Below are positions 35,456-45,151 of a DNA stretch of 64,000 bases, piece by piece. Position numbers and translations under genes: made by a program. This DNA is from Nitrospirota bacterium. GTDB lineage: Bacteria > Nitrospirota > Thermodesulfovibrionia > Thermodesulfovibrionales > UBA6898. The notes below the pieces were generated by a model that worked only from the letters and a program-made list of their open reading frames with translations, was not told the DNA's origin and searched no databases. Location: the NCBI GenBank assembly GCA_003252075.1, contig QKDO01000078.1, positions 1 through 64,000 of the forward strand, given 5' to 3'. Numbering within the stretch: position 1 is the first letter of the stretch; every line of letters starts with the position of its first letter.

Positions 35456-37078
35456 ATGAAACCGAAAAAAGAGGCCTTTATCTCCGAGGATGCCAAAAAG
35501 GTCGTCAAGAAGGAGATGGCACAGATGAAGAAGGCGGTAACGGTAGTTGCCGTAATGTCCGCAGAGCAGAACAAGCCGTTCAACGAGTTCTGCAGGAAGC
35601 TCCTGACCGAACTTTCCACCCTCTCGGATAAGATCAAGCCGGTATTCGAGGCGCCGGGCAGCGCTGCGGCCAGGAAATACGGCATTACCAGGACTCCCAC
35701 CCTCCTCGTTGAACCGGACCGCTACGCCATCAGGTTCACCGGTGCGCCTGCGGGCGAAGAGGCTCGCACCTTCCTGCTTGCGGTCCTGATGGCCTCCACG
35801 GGAAATACGGTACTGTCGGAATTGTCCCGGGAACGCCTCTCCGCGTTGAAGGACAAACGAAACGTCAAGGTCTTCGTGAGCCCAACCTGTCCCTACTGCC
35901 CGCAGCAGGCGCTGCTCGCCGTTTGCGCGGCGATCGAGAAGAAAGACCTTATCAGCACCGAGATCATAGAGATCCATGAAAACAAGGACCTTGCGAAACA
36001 GTACAACGCTTTCTCCGTTCCCCAGGTCTTTATCGACGACAGCCTTGTCGGCCTCGGCCTGCAGCCGGAAGAAGTTTTCATCGAGGAGATCCTGACAGCC
36101 GCGCCGGTCAAGGCCACGGCGTACACGGGGACCGGTTCGACCGAAATGGACCTGGTGGTCGTCGGAGCCGGACCCGCAGGCCTCACCGCAGCCATCTATG
36201 CCGAGCGCAGCGGCATGAAGACCGTCGTGATCGAAAAAGGCAATATCGGCGGACAGGTGGCGATAACGCCGGTGGTCGAGAACTATCCTGGCTTCACCCG
36301 GATCGGTGGCAAGACCCTGATGGACATGATGGCGCAGCAGGCGATCCAGTACACAGAGATCCATGAGGGCGAAGAGGTCCTCGATCTGGAAAAGAAGGAT
36401 GATCTCTTCACGGTCAGGACGAGCAGGGCATCCTACACGGCAAAGGCCCTGCTGCTGACGACCGGGGCGCAGAGCAGGAAGCTCGGCGTGCCGGGAGAGA
36501 CAGAGTTTCAGGGCAAGGGCGTCAGCTACTGCGCGTCCTGCGACGGATACTTTTTCAAGGACGGCAAGAAGGTGATCGTGGTCGGCGGCGGCAACACTGC
36601 TGCTACCGAGGCGCTGTACCTCAAGAACATCGGCGTCGATGTGACGATCGTGCACCGGAGGGATACCCTGAGGGCAGAGCTTTTTCTTCAGAAGAGCCTT
36701 GCTGAGCAGCATATCCCGATTCTCTGGAATGCCGAGGTGAAAGAGATCAGGGGAGGGAAGTTCGTGACCGGAGTGGTCCTTGAAAATGTCGCAGACCAGA
36801 CAACGAGCACCCTGACGGTCGACGGCGTCTTTGTTGCCATCGGGTATGTACCGAGCAACGAGCTTGCCGTGAAGCTGGGTGTGGCGACCGACGATGAAGG
36901 ATATATCAGGGTAGATAAGGGCCACCGCACCAACGTAACGGGCGTGTATGCCGCAGGGGACATCACCGGGGGATTTAAGCAGATCGTCACCGCTGTTGGA
37001 CAGGGGTCCCTCGCGGCGACGACCATATTCGAGGATATAGCAAACCCCTACTGGAAAACGGGAACTGCGGCATCGTGA
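35456..37078 (+). CDS. Thioredoxin reductase fused to an N-terminal disulfide-reductase-like domain (AhpF-like)
   Basis: A 540-residue flavoprotein. Residues about 25-225 form a double thioredoxin fold of the PDO/AhpF-N type with the redox motif CPYC at C145-C148 and the cis-proline motif SVPQVF. Residues about 230-540 form an FAD/NAD(P)H-dependent thioredoxin reductase with the FAD motif GAGPAGLTAAIYAER, the redox pair CASC at C359-C362, the NAD(P)H motif GGGNTAATEA and the C-terminal GVYAAGDIT. It resembles AhpF, which reduces the peroxidase AhpC, but no ahpC is adjacent. It may reduce its own N-terminal domain and then proteins or peroxidases. It stands alone before the type II secretion genes. 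Confidence 0.92.
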   Translation: MKPKKEAFISEDAKKVVKKEMAQMKKAVTVVAVMSAEQNKPFNEFCRKLLTELSTLSDKIKPVFEAPGSAAARKYGITRTPTLLVEPDRYAIRFTGAPAGEEARTFLLAVLMASTGNTVLSELSRERLSALKDKRNVKVFVSPTCPYCPQQALLAVCAAIEKKDLISTEIIEIHENKDLAKQYNAFSVPQVFIDDSLVGLGLQPEEVFIEEILTAAPVKATAYTGTGSTEMDLVVVGAGPAGLTAAIYAERSGMKTVVIEKGNIGGQVAITPVVENYPGFTRIGGKTLMDMMAQQAIQYTEIHEGEEVLDLEKKDDLFTVRTSRASYTAKALLLTTGAQSRKLGVPGETEFQGKGVSYCASCDGYFFKDGKKVIVVGGGNTAATEALYLKNIGVDVTIVHRRDTLRAELFLQKSLAEQHIPILWNAEVKEIRGGKFVTGVVLENVADQTTSTLTVDGVFVAIGYVPSNELAVKLGVATDDEGYIRVDKGHRTNVTGVYAAGDITGGFKQIVTAVGQGSLAATTIFEDIANPYWKTGTAAS

Positions 37079-37103
37079 CTGCATCTTAATTGCTGAGATA
37101 CTT

Positions 37104-37109
37104 TATAAT
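37104..37109 (+). promoter_or_regulatory. Candidate -10 element for the type II secretion operon
   Basis: A perfect TATAAT lies 30 bases before the gspE ATG. The sequence 17 bases upstream (GCATCT) is a poor -35, so an activator or another sigma factor may be needed. Confidence 0.4.
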
Positions 37110-37138
37110 GAATTTATGAGACGATTTCAGGCAAGGCC

Positions 37139-38659
37139 ATGACAAGAGAACCCGAGAGACTGACAGAAGACACCCTGCCCAAGATGCCGCTTATCATCGA
37201 CGGCATCTCATCCCGCTTTATCCGCGAACACCGGCTCATACCCTTTGAACAGAAAAACCATGTCCTGAAGGTGGCAGCGCCCGATTCCGTCAGCAACATG
37301 GCGATCGACGCGCTCAGGGTGGCTACCGCATCAGAGGTGCTCCTGTATGCAGCCGACGACAAACTGATCGATGACTACATTGCCCGCTTCTACGGCCAGG
37401 AATCGCAGAACATCAATAAGATCATTGAAGACATCGGCGACAAGGGCATCGAATACCTTACGGGCGAAGAGGAAGATATCGGTCACCTCCGCGATCTTGC
37501 TTCCGAGGCGCCGATCATCAAGCTCGTCAATCTGCTTATTTCCCGCGCAGTCGAAGGAAGGGCGAGCGACATCCATATCGAACCATACCAGGATGAGCTG
37601 AAGATTCGGTACCGCATTGACGGCGTCCTGCATGACGCAGAGTCCACACCGAAGAGGCTCCAGGCCGCGATCGTGTCCCGGATCAAGATCATGGCCAAGC
37701 TGAACATCGCGGAGCGGCGGCTCCCCCAGGACGGTCGTATCAGACTTCGCGTCGGCGAGCAGGAGATCGACCTCCGGGTGTCGACCATCCCCGTGCTGTT
37801 CGGGGAAAGCGTCGTCATGCGAATACTGCGCAAGGAAGGCATCACTATTGACCTTGACCTCCTCGGCTTCCCGCCGGATGTGCTCCGGGACTTTAACAGG
37901 CTCATCACCAAGCCCAACGGCATTATCCTGGTCACGGGCCCGACCGGCAGCGGTAAGACCACGACACTCTACGGAGCACTTGACAAGATCAATACACCCG
38001 ACAAGAAGATCATCACGGTCGAGGACCCGATCGAATATCAGCTCAAGGGCGTCAACCAGATCCAGGTCAAGCCGCAGATCGGCCTGCACTTTGCGAGCAC
38101 CCTCAGGCATATCGTCCGCCAGGACCCTGACATCATCATGATCGGTGAGATCCGCGACCTCGAGACGGCCGAGATCGCTATCCAGTCGGCCCTCACCGGC
38201 CATCTTGTCTTCTCGACCCTTCATACCAACGACGCGCCGAGCGCCATCACGAGGCTTCTCGAGATGGGCGTTGAGAATTTCCTGCTTTCATCAACCATAC
38301 GGGGCGTGCTCGCCCAGAGACTCGTGCGGATCATATGTCCGTCCTGCAAGGCCGAAACCCCGGCACCTGACAGGGAAGAGTTCGCCCTGCTCGGCTTGCC
38401 GCATGACATACGACTGTATGCGGGCAAAGGCTGCGAGAAGTGCGCACAAACGGGGTACTACGGCCGGAGCGGCATCTACGAGCTCATGACCGTCGATGAC
38501 GACATCCGTAAGCTTATCCTCAAGAGCGCCGATGCCAGACAGCTCAGGGAGTCTGCGATCAGCCGCGGCATGAGGACCCTGCTCAGGGATGGCGCAGAGA
38601 AGGTGAAGAGTGGCGTCACGACACTGAGCGAGATACTCAGGGTCACCCAGGAGGCATAA
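37139..38659 (+). CDS. gspE: Type II secretion ATPase GspE
   Basis: A 506-residue secretion ATPase that powers pseudopilus assembly from the cytoplasmic side of the inner membrane. An N-terminal GspE/PilB domain (about 15-85) precedes the ATPase core with Walker A GPTGSGKTT (K273), the Asp box, a Walker B (DIIMIGEIRD), the His box and a zinc-binding region with CPSC and CEKC near 395-440. The closely spaced gspF follows with no gap. The length matches GspE rather than the longer PilB. Confidence 0.96.
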   Translation: MTREPERLTEDTLPKMPLIIDGISSRFIREHRLIPFEQKNHVLKVAAPDSVSNMAIDALRVATASEVLLYAADDKLIDDYIARFYGQESQNINKIIEDIGDKGIEYLTGEEEDIGHLRDLASEAPIIKLVNLLISRAVEGRASDIHIEPYQDELKIRYRIDGVLHDAESTPKRLQAAIVSRIKIMAKLNIAERRLPQDGRIRLRVGEQEIDLRVSTIPVLFGESVVMRILRKEGITIDLDLLGFPPDVLRDFNRLITKPNGIILVTGPTGSGKTTTLYGALDKINTPDKKIITVEDPIEYQLKGVNQIQVKPQIGLHFASTLRHIVRQDPDIIMIGEIRDLETAEIAIQSALTGHLVFSTLHTNDAPSAITRLLEMGVENFLLSSTIRGVLAQRLVRIICPSCKAETPAPDREEFALLGLPHDIRLYAGKGCEKCAQTGYYGRSGIYELMTVDDDIRKLILKSADARQLRESAISRGMRTLLRDGAEKVKSGVTTLSEILRVTQEA

Positions 38660-39865
38660 ATGCCTGTCTTTACCTACCGGGCGACGACATTCGAAGGCGC
38701 CATCGTCGAAGGGGTCATCGACGCCCCGGATGCACAAGCGGCAACGGAAAGGCTGAAAAACTCCGGCGTTATCCCCCTGAAGGTCAGTTCAGCAGAGCAG
38801 GCAAAGAAGAAACCCTTTCATATCTCTCTGCGCATCGGTGGGCAGAAGGACCAGGTCCTGACCTTTACCACGGAACTTTCCTCGCTTCTCGGCGCAGGGC
38901 TTCCGCTCGACCGGAGCCTGAATATCCTTGGTGAGATCTCGGCTGACCGGGAAATGAAGGGGGTCATCAGCGAGATACTCAGCTCAATCCGGGAAGGGGG
39001 CTCCTTCTCCGATGCCCTCCAGAAGCATCCTTCGATGTTTTCCACCATCTACGTCAACATGGTGCGCGCCGGCGAGGCAGGCGGTGTGATTGATGCCGTA
39101 CTCGACCAGCTGAATGAGTTCCTTGAGTCGGCAAAGGAACTGAAGGAGAGCGTTGTTTCCGCAATGATCTACCCGTCGATCCTGGTGCTGACCGGAGGCA
39201 TCTCGATCATCGTTCTCATGACCTATATCCTCCCGCGCTTCAGCGTCATCTTTGATGAACTCGGGGGCTCGCTCCCGGTGGCGACGAAACTGCTGCTTGC
39301 GCTCAGCTCATTCCTGTCATCCTTCTGGTGGATCTTCCTTCTTGCTGTTGCAGGGCTGGCCATCGGACTCCGGGCATTCATCAACACCGAGAAAGGCAGA
39401 TATGCCCGTGACCGGCTCCTGCTCCGGCTGACCGGTGAGCTCATTCGGAATCTTGAGACAGCCCGTTTTACGCGTACCCTCGGCACGCTCATCAAGAGCG
39501 GGGTCCCGATGCTCCAGGCCCTTGTCAACGCCAAAGACGTGATCAGCAACCGTGTCATCGCTCAGTCCATCGATGCGGTCATGAAAGGTGCACGGGAAGG
39601 CAGGGGCATTGCCGCACCCCTCGCACAGACGAAAGGATTCCCGCAGCTGGCGCTTTCGATGATCAAGGTGGGCGAAGAGACCGGTCAGCTCGACGTCATG
39701 CTCCTGAAGGTCGCCCAGACCTACGAGAAGTCCCTCAGGACTGAGATACGGCGCTTTATGGGCATCCTTGAACCTGCCATGATCCTGATCATGGGTGCGG
39801 TGATCGGTTTTATCGTCATATCCATGCTCATGGCGATTTTCAGCATCACCGAACTCCCGTTCTGA
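38660..39865 (+). CDS. gspF: Type II secretion inner-membrane platform protein GspF
   Basis: A 401-residue polytopic protein with two repeated T2SSF domains (about 65-190 and 268-390), each followed by hydrophobic helices; GspF forms the inner-membrane platform around the pseudopilus. The two repeats are recognisable by FTTELSSLLGAGLPL and FTRTLGTLIKSGVPM. It starts directly after the gspE stop codon. Family and role are firm from motif and position. Confidence 0.96.
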   Translation: MPVFTYRATTFEGAIVEGVIDAPDAQAATERLKNSGVIPLKVSSAEQAKKKPFHISLRIGGQKDQVLTFTTELSSLLGAGLPLDRSLNILGEISADREMKGVISEILSSIREGGSFSDALQKHPSMFSTIYVNMVRAGEAGGVIDAVLDQLNEFLESAKELKESVVSAMIYPSILVLTGGISIIVLMTYILPRFSVIFDELGGSLPVATKLLLALSSFLSSFWWIFLLAVAGLAIGLRAFINTEKGRYARDRLLLRLTGELIRNLETARFTRTLGTLIKSGVPMLQALVNAKDVISNRVIAQSIDAVMKGAREGRGIAAPLAQTKGFPQLALSMIKVGEETGQLDVMLLKVAQTYEKSLRTEIRRFMGILEPAMILIMGAVIGFIVISMLMAIFSITELPF

Positions 39866-39872
39866 CCGCGCG

Positions 39873-40337
39873 ATGAGAAACCAGATGATGGAGAAGGATG
39901 CAGGCTTCACCCTCCTGGAGCTCATCGTCGTGCTCCTCCTTATTTCCCTGATCGCCAGTTTCTCGGTTGTGCTCTTTACCGGCACCCTCTCCTCGGGAAA
40001 GCTCGATGCAACCGCCCGTTCGCTCGTTGCCGCGATGAAACATGCGCGCGGGCAGTCTGCCATGAGCGGCGAGCCGCGTGCAGTATTCATAGACCTCGAC
40101 GCGGGGTTGTACGGTATTGAGGGGTCGGACGGCAGGCCTTTCCCCAAGAGCATCACCGTATCCTTCGCTGACCCGCTTACCGGCACGCAGAAGAGCGGGA
40201 AGCATCTCATCGCATACGACCCCGTCGGCGGCATCCGGGGAGGGGCGGTACTGCTCGCGACGCCGAAGAGATCCATTATCGTACGTCCTGACCCTATCGT
40301 CGCCGCCGCGAGTGAAAGGGTGGAGAAAGCCCCGTGA
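39873..40337 (+). CDS. gspH: Type II secretion minor pseudopilin GspH
   Basis: A 154-residue prepilin-like protein with the type III leader ending G-FTLLELIVVLL, cut by the prepilin peptidase before the phenylalanine and carrying the conserved Glu at position +5. The globular part resembles GspH/FimT rather than GspG: it lacks the calcium-site and DPWG motif that end the major pseudopilin. It overlaps gspI by 4 bases. Classification as GspH rather than GspG is by motif and by the following I-J-K order. Confidence 0.82.
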   Translation: MRNQMMEKDAGFTLLELIVVLLLISLIASFSVVLFTGTLSSGKLDATARSLVAAMKHARGQSAMSGEPRAVFIDLDAGLYGIEGSDGRPFPKSITVSFADPLTGTQKSGKHLIAYDPVGGIRGGAVLLATPKRSIIVRPDPIVAAASERVEKAP

Positions 40338-40717
40338 GGAAGCAGAGAGGTTTTACGCTCCTCGAAGTCCTTGCCGCCGTGGCGATACTCGGCATGGCAC
40401 TGGCCGTGATCATGCAGCTCTTCTCGGCCAACCTGCACGGCATTGCCGCATCAGACGATTACCTAGCGGCGTCGATGGCTGCAGAGGCAAAGATGCGTGA
40501 AATAATCGATAACGGCGACTACCGTGAAAGGGCCTGGTCGGAGACGACCGCCGAAGGCTACCACGTGGACATTTCGGTCAGGTCCGCGCTTGAGGAACGC
40601 ACCGAATCGCTTCCCGTGCAGCTTCATGAGATCACCCTCTCGCTCCGTTTTGTAAGCGGCGCAAAAGAGCGGACCATCTCCCTCAGGACCCTCAAGACGG
40701 CAGCAAGGACCATATGA
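40334..40717 (+). CDS. gspI: Type II secretion minor pseudopilin GspI
   Basis: A 127-residue pseudopilin with leader KQRGFTLLEVLAAVAILGMAL and the GspI-like early MQLFSANLHG. GspI forms the tip complex of the pseudopilus with GspJ and GspK. It overlaps both neighbours by 4 bases. The start at GTG (40334) gives a short basic leader as expected. Confidence 0.85.
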   Translation: MRKQRGFTLLEVLAAVAILGMALAVIMQLFSANLHGIAASDDYLAASMAAEAKMREIIDNGDYRERAWSETTAEGYHVDISVRSALEERTESLPVQLHEITLSLRFVSGAKERTISLRTLKTAARTI

Positions 40718-41355
40718 ACGTGCGCAGCGGCCAGAAGGGGTTTACTCTCCTTGAACTGCTTGTCTCCATCACCATGATCGGCCTTATCGTGCTGATCGTC
40801 AGCAGTGCGATGCGCCTGTCATACCGTTCGGTATCCTCCGGGGAAAAAAGCATCGAACAGCTTGAGCGATTACGGGTAGCCGCAGGTATGATCGCTGCAC
40901 AGGTGCAATCAAGTTTCCCGCTGACCCTCGACAAGGATACGGAACCGAAAAACTCCCTCTCCGGCCAGAGCGACGAACTGAACCTCGCGACAAACTACTC
41001 CCTGTGGAAAGGCCAGGCCGGTTATGTACTTGCCACCTACCGCATCACCCCGGGATCCGACGGCAAACAGGTCCTGAGCATCTCCGAACATACCGTGGGC
41101 CTGGAGGATACCCAACAGGCTGATCTCCTGACCGGCTGCGAAGAGATGCGCTTCTCCTATTACGCAAAAGACACGGCAGAAAGCGAAGGCGCATGGAACG
41201 ATGCGTGGGTCGATGAGAGCCTGCTCCCGGAGAAGATCAGGCTCGCGATGAAAAAGAGCGGCAGGGACATCAGCATAACCATACCGCTCAGGGTACGGGG
41301 AGCTGACGACTGGACAACATTCCTCGATACCGTACCGACGATGGGTCAGCAATGA
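40714..41355 (+). CDS. gspJ: Type II secretion minor pseudopilin GspJ
   Basis: A 213-residue pseudopilin with leader QKGFTLLELLVSITMIGLI, longer than GspH/I as is usual for GspJ. It is part of the tip complex I-J-K. Its stop overlaps the gspK start by 4 bases. The globular region has no special feature by eye, so the name rests mainly on length and gene order. Confidence 0.85.
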   Translation: MNVRSGQKGFTLLELLVSITMIGLIVLIVSSAMRLSYRSVSSGEKSIEQLERLRVAAGMIAAQVQSSFPLTLDKDTEPKNSLSGQSDELNLATNYSLWKGQAGYVLATYRITPGSDGKQVLSISEHTVGLEDTQQADLLTGCEEMRFSYYAKDTAESEGAWNDAWVDESLLPEKIRLAMKKSGRDISITIPLRVRGADDWTTFLDTVPTMGQQ

Positions 41356-42326
41356 GCGTTCCTGACCGTTCAGTGGGAGGGCGCGGAATCGCGCTGCTCA
41401 TGGTACTCTGGGTGATCACCATACTGATGGTCATCGTGTTCTCCTTCTCTGCCCTTGCACGCACCGAGACCAACGCCGCCCTCGGCTTCAAAGAAATGCT
41501 CGAAAAGAGGAACCTTGCCGAAGCGGCAGTCGAGCGCGCCATCATGGAGATCATCTACCGGAAGCTGAAACCAAAAGACGTGACTACTGAGGTATGGCGT
41601 ATGGACGGCACCCGTTACCGTATAGCCATCGGCGACGGGCATGCGTCGATAGGAATCACCGACGAATCAGGCAAGCTCGACATCAACATGCTTACCGATG
41701 CATCTGGTATACTATTAAAAAATCTTTTGGTCCTGCGGGGCGTAACAGAGGAACAGGCTTATACGATCGTCGATTCCCTGCTCGACTGGAAGGACAGCGG
41801 CGACAGCGATGCCCACAGGCTGCATGGAGCGGAGACGGATTACTATATGACCCTTCCGCTGCCCTATGCTGCAAAGAACGCGAACTTCGACACCGTGGAG
41901 GAACTCTTGCTGGTGAAAGGGATGACGTCTGATATACTGTTCGGCGACGGCAAACAAAAAGGCATCGAAAACCTTCTCACCGTGCATGCGAAGACCAACA
42001 ATATCAACATCAATGCGGCGCCCCGGGATCTGCTTGCCGCACTGCCAGGCATGAGCCCAGAGCTCGCAGATGCTGTTGTCGCGGAACGCCAGAGCCGGGA
42101 CACGCTGCTGACGGCAGCAGACCTGCCGGTGCTGTTCGGAGAGGCCTACGCGACGGCGGCACCCTATCTTTCGATGGGTGAATCCGATACCTTCACGATC
42201 GAATCTTCCGGCTATAAGGACAGGGAACAGGCGGCATACAGCATACGGGCAACCGTCGTGTTCTCGCCGGACATGGGCCGCTACCGGTATGTCTATTACA
42301 AGAACCCTGTTACGGTAGTACCATGA
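41352..42326 (+). CDS. gspK: Type II secretion minor pseudopilin GspK
   Basis: A 324-residue pseudopilin of the large GspK kind. The leader is G-IALLMVLWVITILMVIV with a conserved pattern of GspK (no strict FTLLE), and the globular part contains two helix-hairpin-helix-like segments, seen as LGRGVTEE-type and ININAAPRDLLAALPG motifs. GspK caps the pseudopilus tip. It overlaps gspJ and gspL by 4 bases each. Confidence 0.92.
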   Translation: MSVPDRSVGGRGIALLMVLWVITILMVIVFSFSALARTETNAALGFKEMLEKRNLAEAAVERAIMEIIYRKLKPKDVTTEVWRMDGTRYRIAIGDGHASIGITDESGKLDINMLTDASGILLKNLLVLRGVTEEQAYTIVDSLLDWKDSGDSDAHRLHGAETDYYMTLPLPYAAKNANFDTVEELLLVKGMTSDILFGDGKQKGIENLLTVHAKTNNININAAPRDLLAALPGMSPELADAVVAERQSRDTLLTAADLPVLFGEAYATAAPYLSMGESDTFTIESSGYKDREQAAYSIRATVVFSPDMGRYRYVYYKNPVTVVP

Positions 42327-43867
42327 CGACAGGAACGATCGTTGCAAAAAGTGCCTCCGCAGCGCGCACCCTGCACAGCAGGTTTGGGTCGTTCGCGTCC
42401 GCTGCCGCAAGGATCCTCTTCTTTAGCCTGGCTGACGACCGCGTTTCCTTCCGAAAAGGGTGCTGCATAGCGATCGAAAAAGGGAGCATAGCGGTCGCTT
42501 CCGGCAAGCGCTTCCTTTCGCGTGTCTCCATAAAGGCCGGAAAACATTTCCGCTTCGATACCGCGGCATATCCTGATCCGGAGGCCTGCGCCTCCTCGGT
42601 TTCCCTGGCTGCTGCAGAGTTTCCGATGAAAAGGGCTGAGGTGGTCCTTTCTATCCCGAAGGCATGGACCATCGTCACCACAGCCGAATTTCCTGCAACG
42701 ATCAAGGAAAACATCGGTGAAGCGATGCGTCATGAGCTTGACCGTCTCACGCCGTTCAGCCACGATGAAGCACTGTACGATTTCCGGGTCCTCCGTGAAT
42801 CAGAGGGAAAGCTTTCGGTGCTCCTCATTGCGGCAAAAGCATCGGTGGTTATGCCCTATATCGATGCCCTGAAGAACCAGGGAATCGCCGTATCCCGTGT
42901 CACCAGCCATATCACTTCGCTCGGTGCATTCTCCGGATTCGGCAGCGGCCTGCGGGACTTTGTCATGCTGAGGGACCGGGAAGATGCCTATGAGGGCGGT
43001 CTGTTCCTTGACGGCACCGTGCAGAACGTCTTCACGGTCTTGAAGTCTGAACTTTCTGCGGAGCAGGCGCAGGCAGCGCTTTTTCAGGAACTCGATCTCG
43101 TTGCGTCGTCGCTGCAGGAGCATAAAAAGAAGCCTCGGATCGTTCTTTCATCGGAATCCTCCGGGACGTCGGTCAGGGATCTGCTCATGCAGAAGACCGG
43201 CATGCCGGTCACTCCCGCAGAGGAAATTTTGCGCAAAGGCGCGGTACCCCGGCTGGACACCGCCACGATGCTGTCATCTCAGAGTGGACTGATCGAGCTT
43301 CTCTGGCCGAAGGCACAGGGCCTTGACCTCTTTTCGCGCGGTCGTAGGCAGCAGAGGCGGCAGCCGCTGCTCCTTACCGGACTCCTTTCGTGTGCGCTGA
43401 TCGCTGCGGGGCTGGTCCTCCTCTATGCACCGCTTGAGCGGGAAAAAGGACGGTCAGCGGAAATCGACCGGATGATCGCCTCGAAAAAGGAAGACGTGCG
43501 GAAGGTTGAAGATCTCAAGAAGCAGGTCGAGTCGCTTGCCAACGAGATCAGCACCATACAGTCCTTTCGCAGGAAAAAGCCGCTGACCGTGAATCTTCTC
43601 CGGGAAGTTACGAACGTGCTGCCGAACAACGCATGGCTTACCCGCCTCAGAATCTCCGAGACCCAGGTCGATATCGAAGGCTTCGCAGGTTCTGCCACGG
43701 AGCTGATCCCGAAAATCGAGGCGTCAAAGAGCCTGAGCAAGGCTGAGCTTGCTTCTCCAACCTACCGGGACCCGCGCACAAATCTGGACCGTTTCATCAT
43801 CAAGGCTGAAATAGAGGGCGTAAAGAAGGACGAAAATGCCGGAGGTACCGGACATGAAAAAAAGTAA
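42323..43867 (+). CDS. gspL: Type II secretion protein GspL (PilM/PilN-like)
   Basis: A 514-residue protein with an N-terminal actin-like PilM/GspL cytoplasmic domain (about 20-340), a single membrane helix (about 352-372, LLLTGLLSCALIAAGLVLLY) and a periplasmic PilN-like coiled-coil and ferredoxin-fold region. GspL links GspE to GspM and the platform. It overlaps gspK by 4 bases and its end overlaps the annotated region upstream of gspM. This architecture, a PilM-PilN fusion, is normal for GspL. Confidence 0.88.
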   Translation: MTTGTIVAKSASAARTLHSRFGSFASAAARILFFSLADDRVSFRKGCCIAIEKGSIAVASGKRFLSRVSIKAGKHFRFDTAAYPDPEACASSVSLAAAEFPMKRAEVVLSIPKAWTIVTTAEFPATIKENIGEAMRHELDRLTPFSHDEALYDFRVLRESEGKLSVLLIAAKASVVMPYIDALKNQGIAVSRVTSHITSLGAFSGFGSGLRDFVMLRDREDAYEGGLFLDGTVQNVFTVLKSELSAEQAQAALFQELDLVASSLQEHKKKPRIVLSSESSGTSVRDLLMQKTGMPVTPAEEILRKGAVPRLDTATMLSSQSGLIELLWPKAQGLDLFSRGRRQQRRQPLLLTGLLSCALIAAGLVLLYAPLEREKGRSAEIDRMIASKKEDVRKVEDLKKQVESLANEISTIQSFRRKKPLTVNLLREVTNVLPNNAWLTRLRISETQVDIEGFAGSATELIPKIEASKSLSKAELASPTYRDPRTNLDRFIIKAEIEGVKKDENAGGTGHEKK

Positions 43868-44402
43868 GCTGCTTCTCATCGCAATTCCGGTGATTGTCGT
43901 TCTTGCCTGCCTCCTCACGTATCAGCGGTATACTGCCGTACGGCAGGACCTTGCTGTGGTCAGAGAAGAGGAGGAGCTGAAAGAGAAGGCCATCAGAAAG
44001 TATCTCGCGCTCATCGCAGAGCGTCCCGAGCTCGAGAAAAAAGCCGCGGAATTGAAAGAGCTGCGCAAGGCCAACGATACGAATCTTATGGACGGCCAGA
44101 CCCTTGCGATCGTGGCGGCATCCCTCCAGGACATGATCAGGACCATCGTGACCAGCCATGGCGGCACCATCTCCAGCGAGCGCGCAGGCAAGACCGAAGA
44201 ACGGGAAGCGTTCAGCGTGATCAATGTGACGATCGATACAGTTCTGCCGGATGCACGGTCTCTCGCAGATGTCCTGTACGCGATCGAAACCCGCACTCCC
44301 TATCTCATTGTGCGGGACCTTGACGTGCGGATCCGGAACATGCGGGCGCCGAAGGAACTATCGGTAAAGCTGGACATTGCAGCACTGTCGTCGACGAAAT
44401 GA
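43854..44402 (+). CDS. gspM: Type II secretion protein GspM (PilO-like)
   Basis: About 182 residues from the ATG at 43854, preceded by GGAGG at 43841-43845; an in-frame ATG at 43836 is less likely because it lacks a ribosome site. A short cytoplasmic start, one membrane helix (about 5-22) and a coiled coil followed by a ferredoxin-like fold are typical of GspM/PilO. It partners GspL in the inner-membrane platform. The gene overlaps gspL by 14 bases. Confidence 0.82.
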   Translation: MKKSKLLLIAIPVIVVLACLLTYQRYTAVRQDLAVVREEEELKEKAIRKYLALIAERPELEKKAAELKELRKANDTNLMDGQTLAIVAASLQDMIRTIVTSHGGTISSERAGKTEEREAFSVINVTIDTVLPDARSLADVLYAIETRTPYLIVRDLDVRIRNMRAPKELSVKLDIAALSSTK

Positions 44403-44454
44403 TATACAGGACAGGACATCAGCATCGGGAAAAGGCGGGAGGATCGCGGAGAAC

Positions 44455-45141
44455 ATGATCCGGTATATCCTGAAGAGCATGAACACGCTTAACCTGCTCC
44501 TTGCCGCAGCGCTGCTGCTTATGGCGGGTTACGTCCTTCTTCCGCTCAGCAGGGACAGGGGCACGGTCAGGGTCAGCGCGCCGCAGGTGAAGCCCGCAGC
44601 GAAGCAGGCTGAGAACCTGCAAGCCCCGGAAGAGCAGTCAATCGCTGCTGTAGATTATATCGTAATCTCTGACCGGAACCTCTTTCATCCTGACCGCGTC
44701 ATCCCCATCGAGAAGAAGGAGGACAAGCCACTCCCTAAGCCTGATTTTGTTCTCTATGGCACGCTGATCGACGGAGAGACAAAGCTGGCATTCATGGACG
44801 ATCTCAAGTCACCTTATACCACGCCGGGCCGAGGCAAACGGCAGCGGGTGATCGCGCAGGGAGGTAACCTGAGCGGCTATGTCCTGAGAGAAGTGCATGA
44901 GGACAGGGTCGTCATGGTGCGGGGCGAAGAAAAGATACCGGTCATCCTGGATGACACGCAGCACAAGAGAACGGTTCCGGCAGAGACCACCGTGCCAGTT
45001 GCTGCGGAAAAACAGCAGCCGGCACCGGCGGCTCAGGCACAAGCATCCTCAGCAGCACCGCTTGCTCAGCAACCGATGCAGACCTATCGCCAAACCCAGC
45101 CACAAAGGGTCAGAAGAAACATCCGCGCTATCAAGCAATAG
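44455..45141 (+). CDS. gspC: Type II secretion protein GspC-like (HR domain)
   Basis: About 228 residues from the ATG at 44455, chosen since it starts the membrane anchor (about 10-30). A periplasmic homology region follows, with ISDRNLFHPDR and then LYGTLIDGETKLAFMDD, matching the HR domain by which GspC binds GspD. The C-terminal about 60 residues are rich in Ala, Gln and Pro and probably disordered; there is no PDZ domain. It closes the plus-strand secretion operon. A GspN-type or PulC-type name is equally defensible; the fold assignment is by eye. Confidence 0.75.
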   Translation: MIRYILKSMNTLNLLLAAALLLMAGYVLLPLSRDRGTVRVSAPQVKPAAKQAENLQAPEEQSIAAVDYIVISDRNLFHPDRVIPIEKKEDKPLPKPDFVLYGTLIDGETKLAFMDDLKSPYTTPGRGKRQRVIAQGGNLSGYVLREVHEDRVVMVRGEEKIPVILDDTQHKRTVPAETTVPVAAEKQQPAPAAQAQASSAAPLAQQPMQTYRQTQPQRVRRNIRAIKQ

Positions 45142-45151
45142 GCCACCACGA

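Noticed and set aside
35444-37084. 546-codon open frame on the minus strand opposite the thioredoxin reductase fusion
   Set aside because: It is a shadow of the plus-strand gene, whose flavoprotein motifs are unambiguous; the antisense translation shows no family features.
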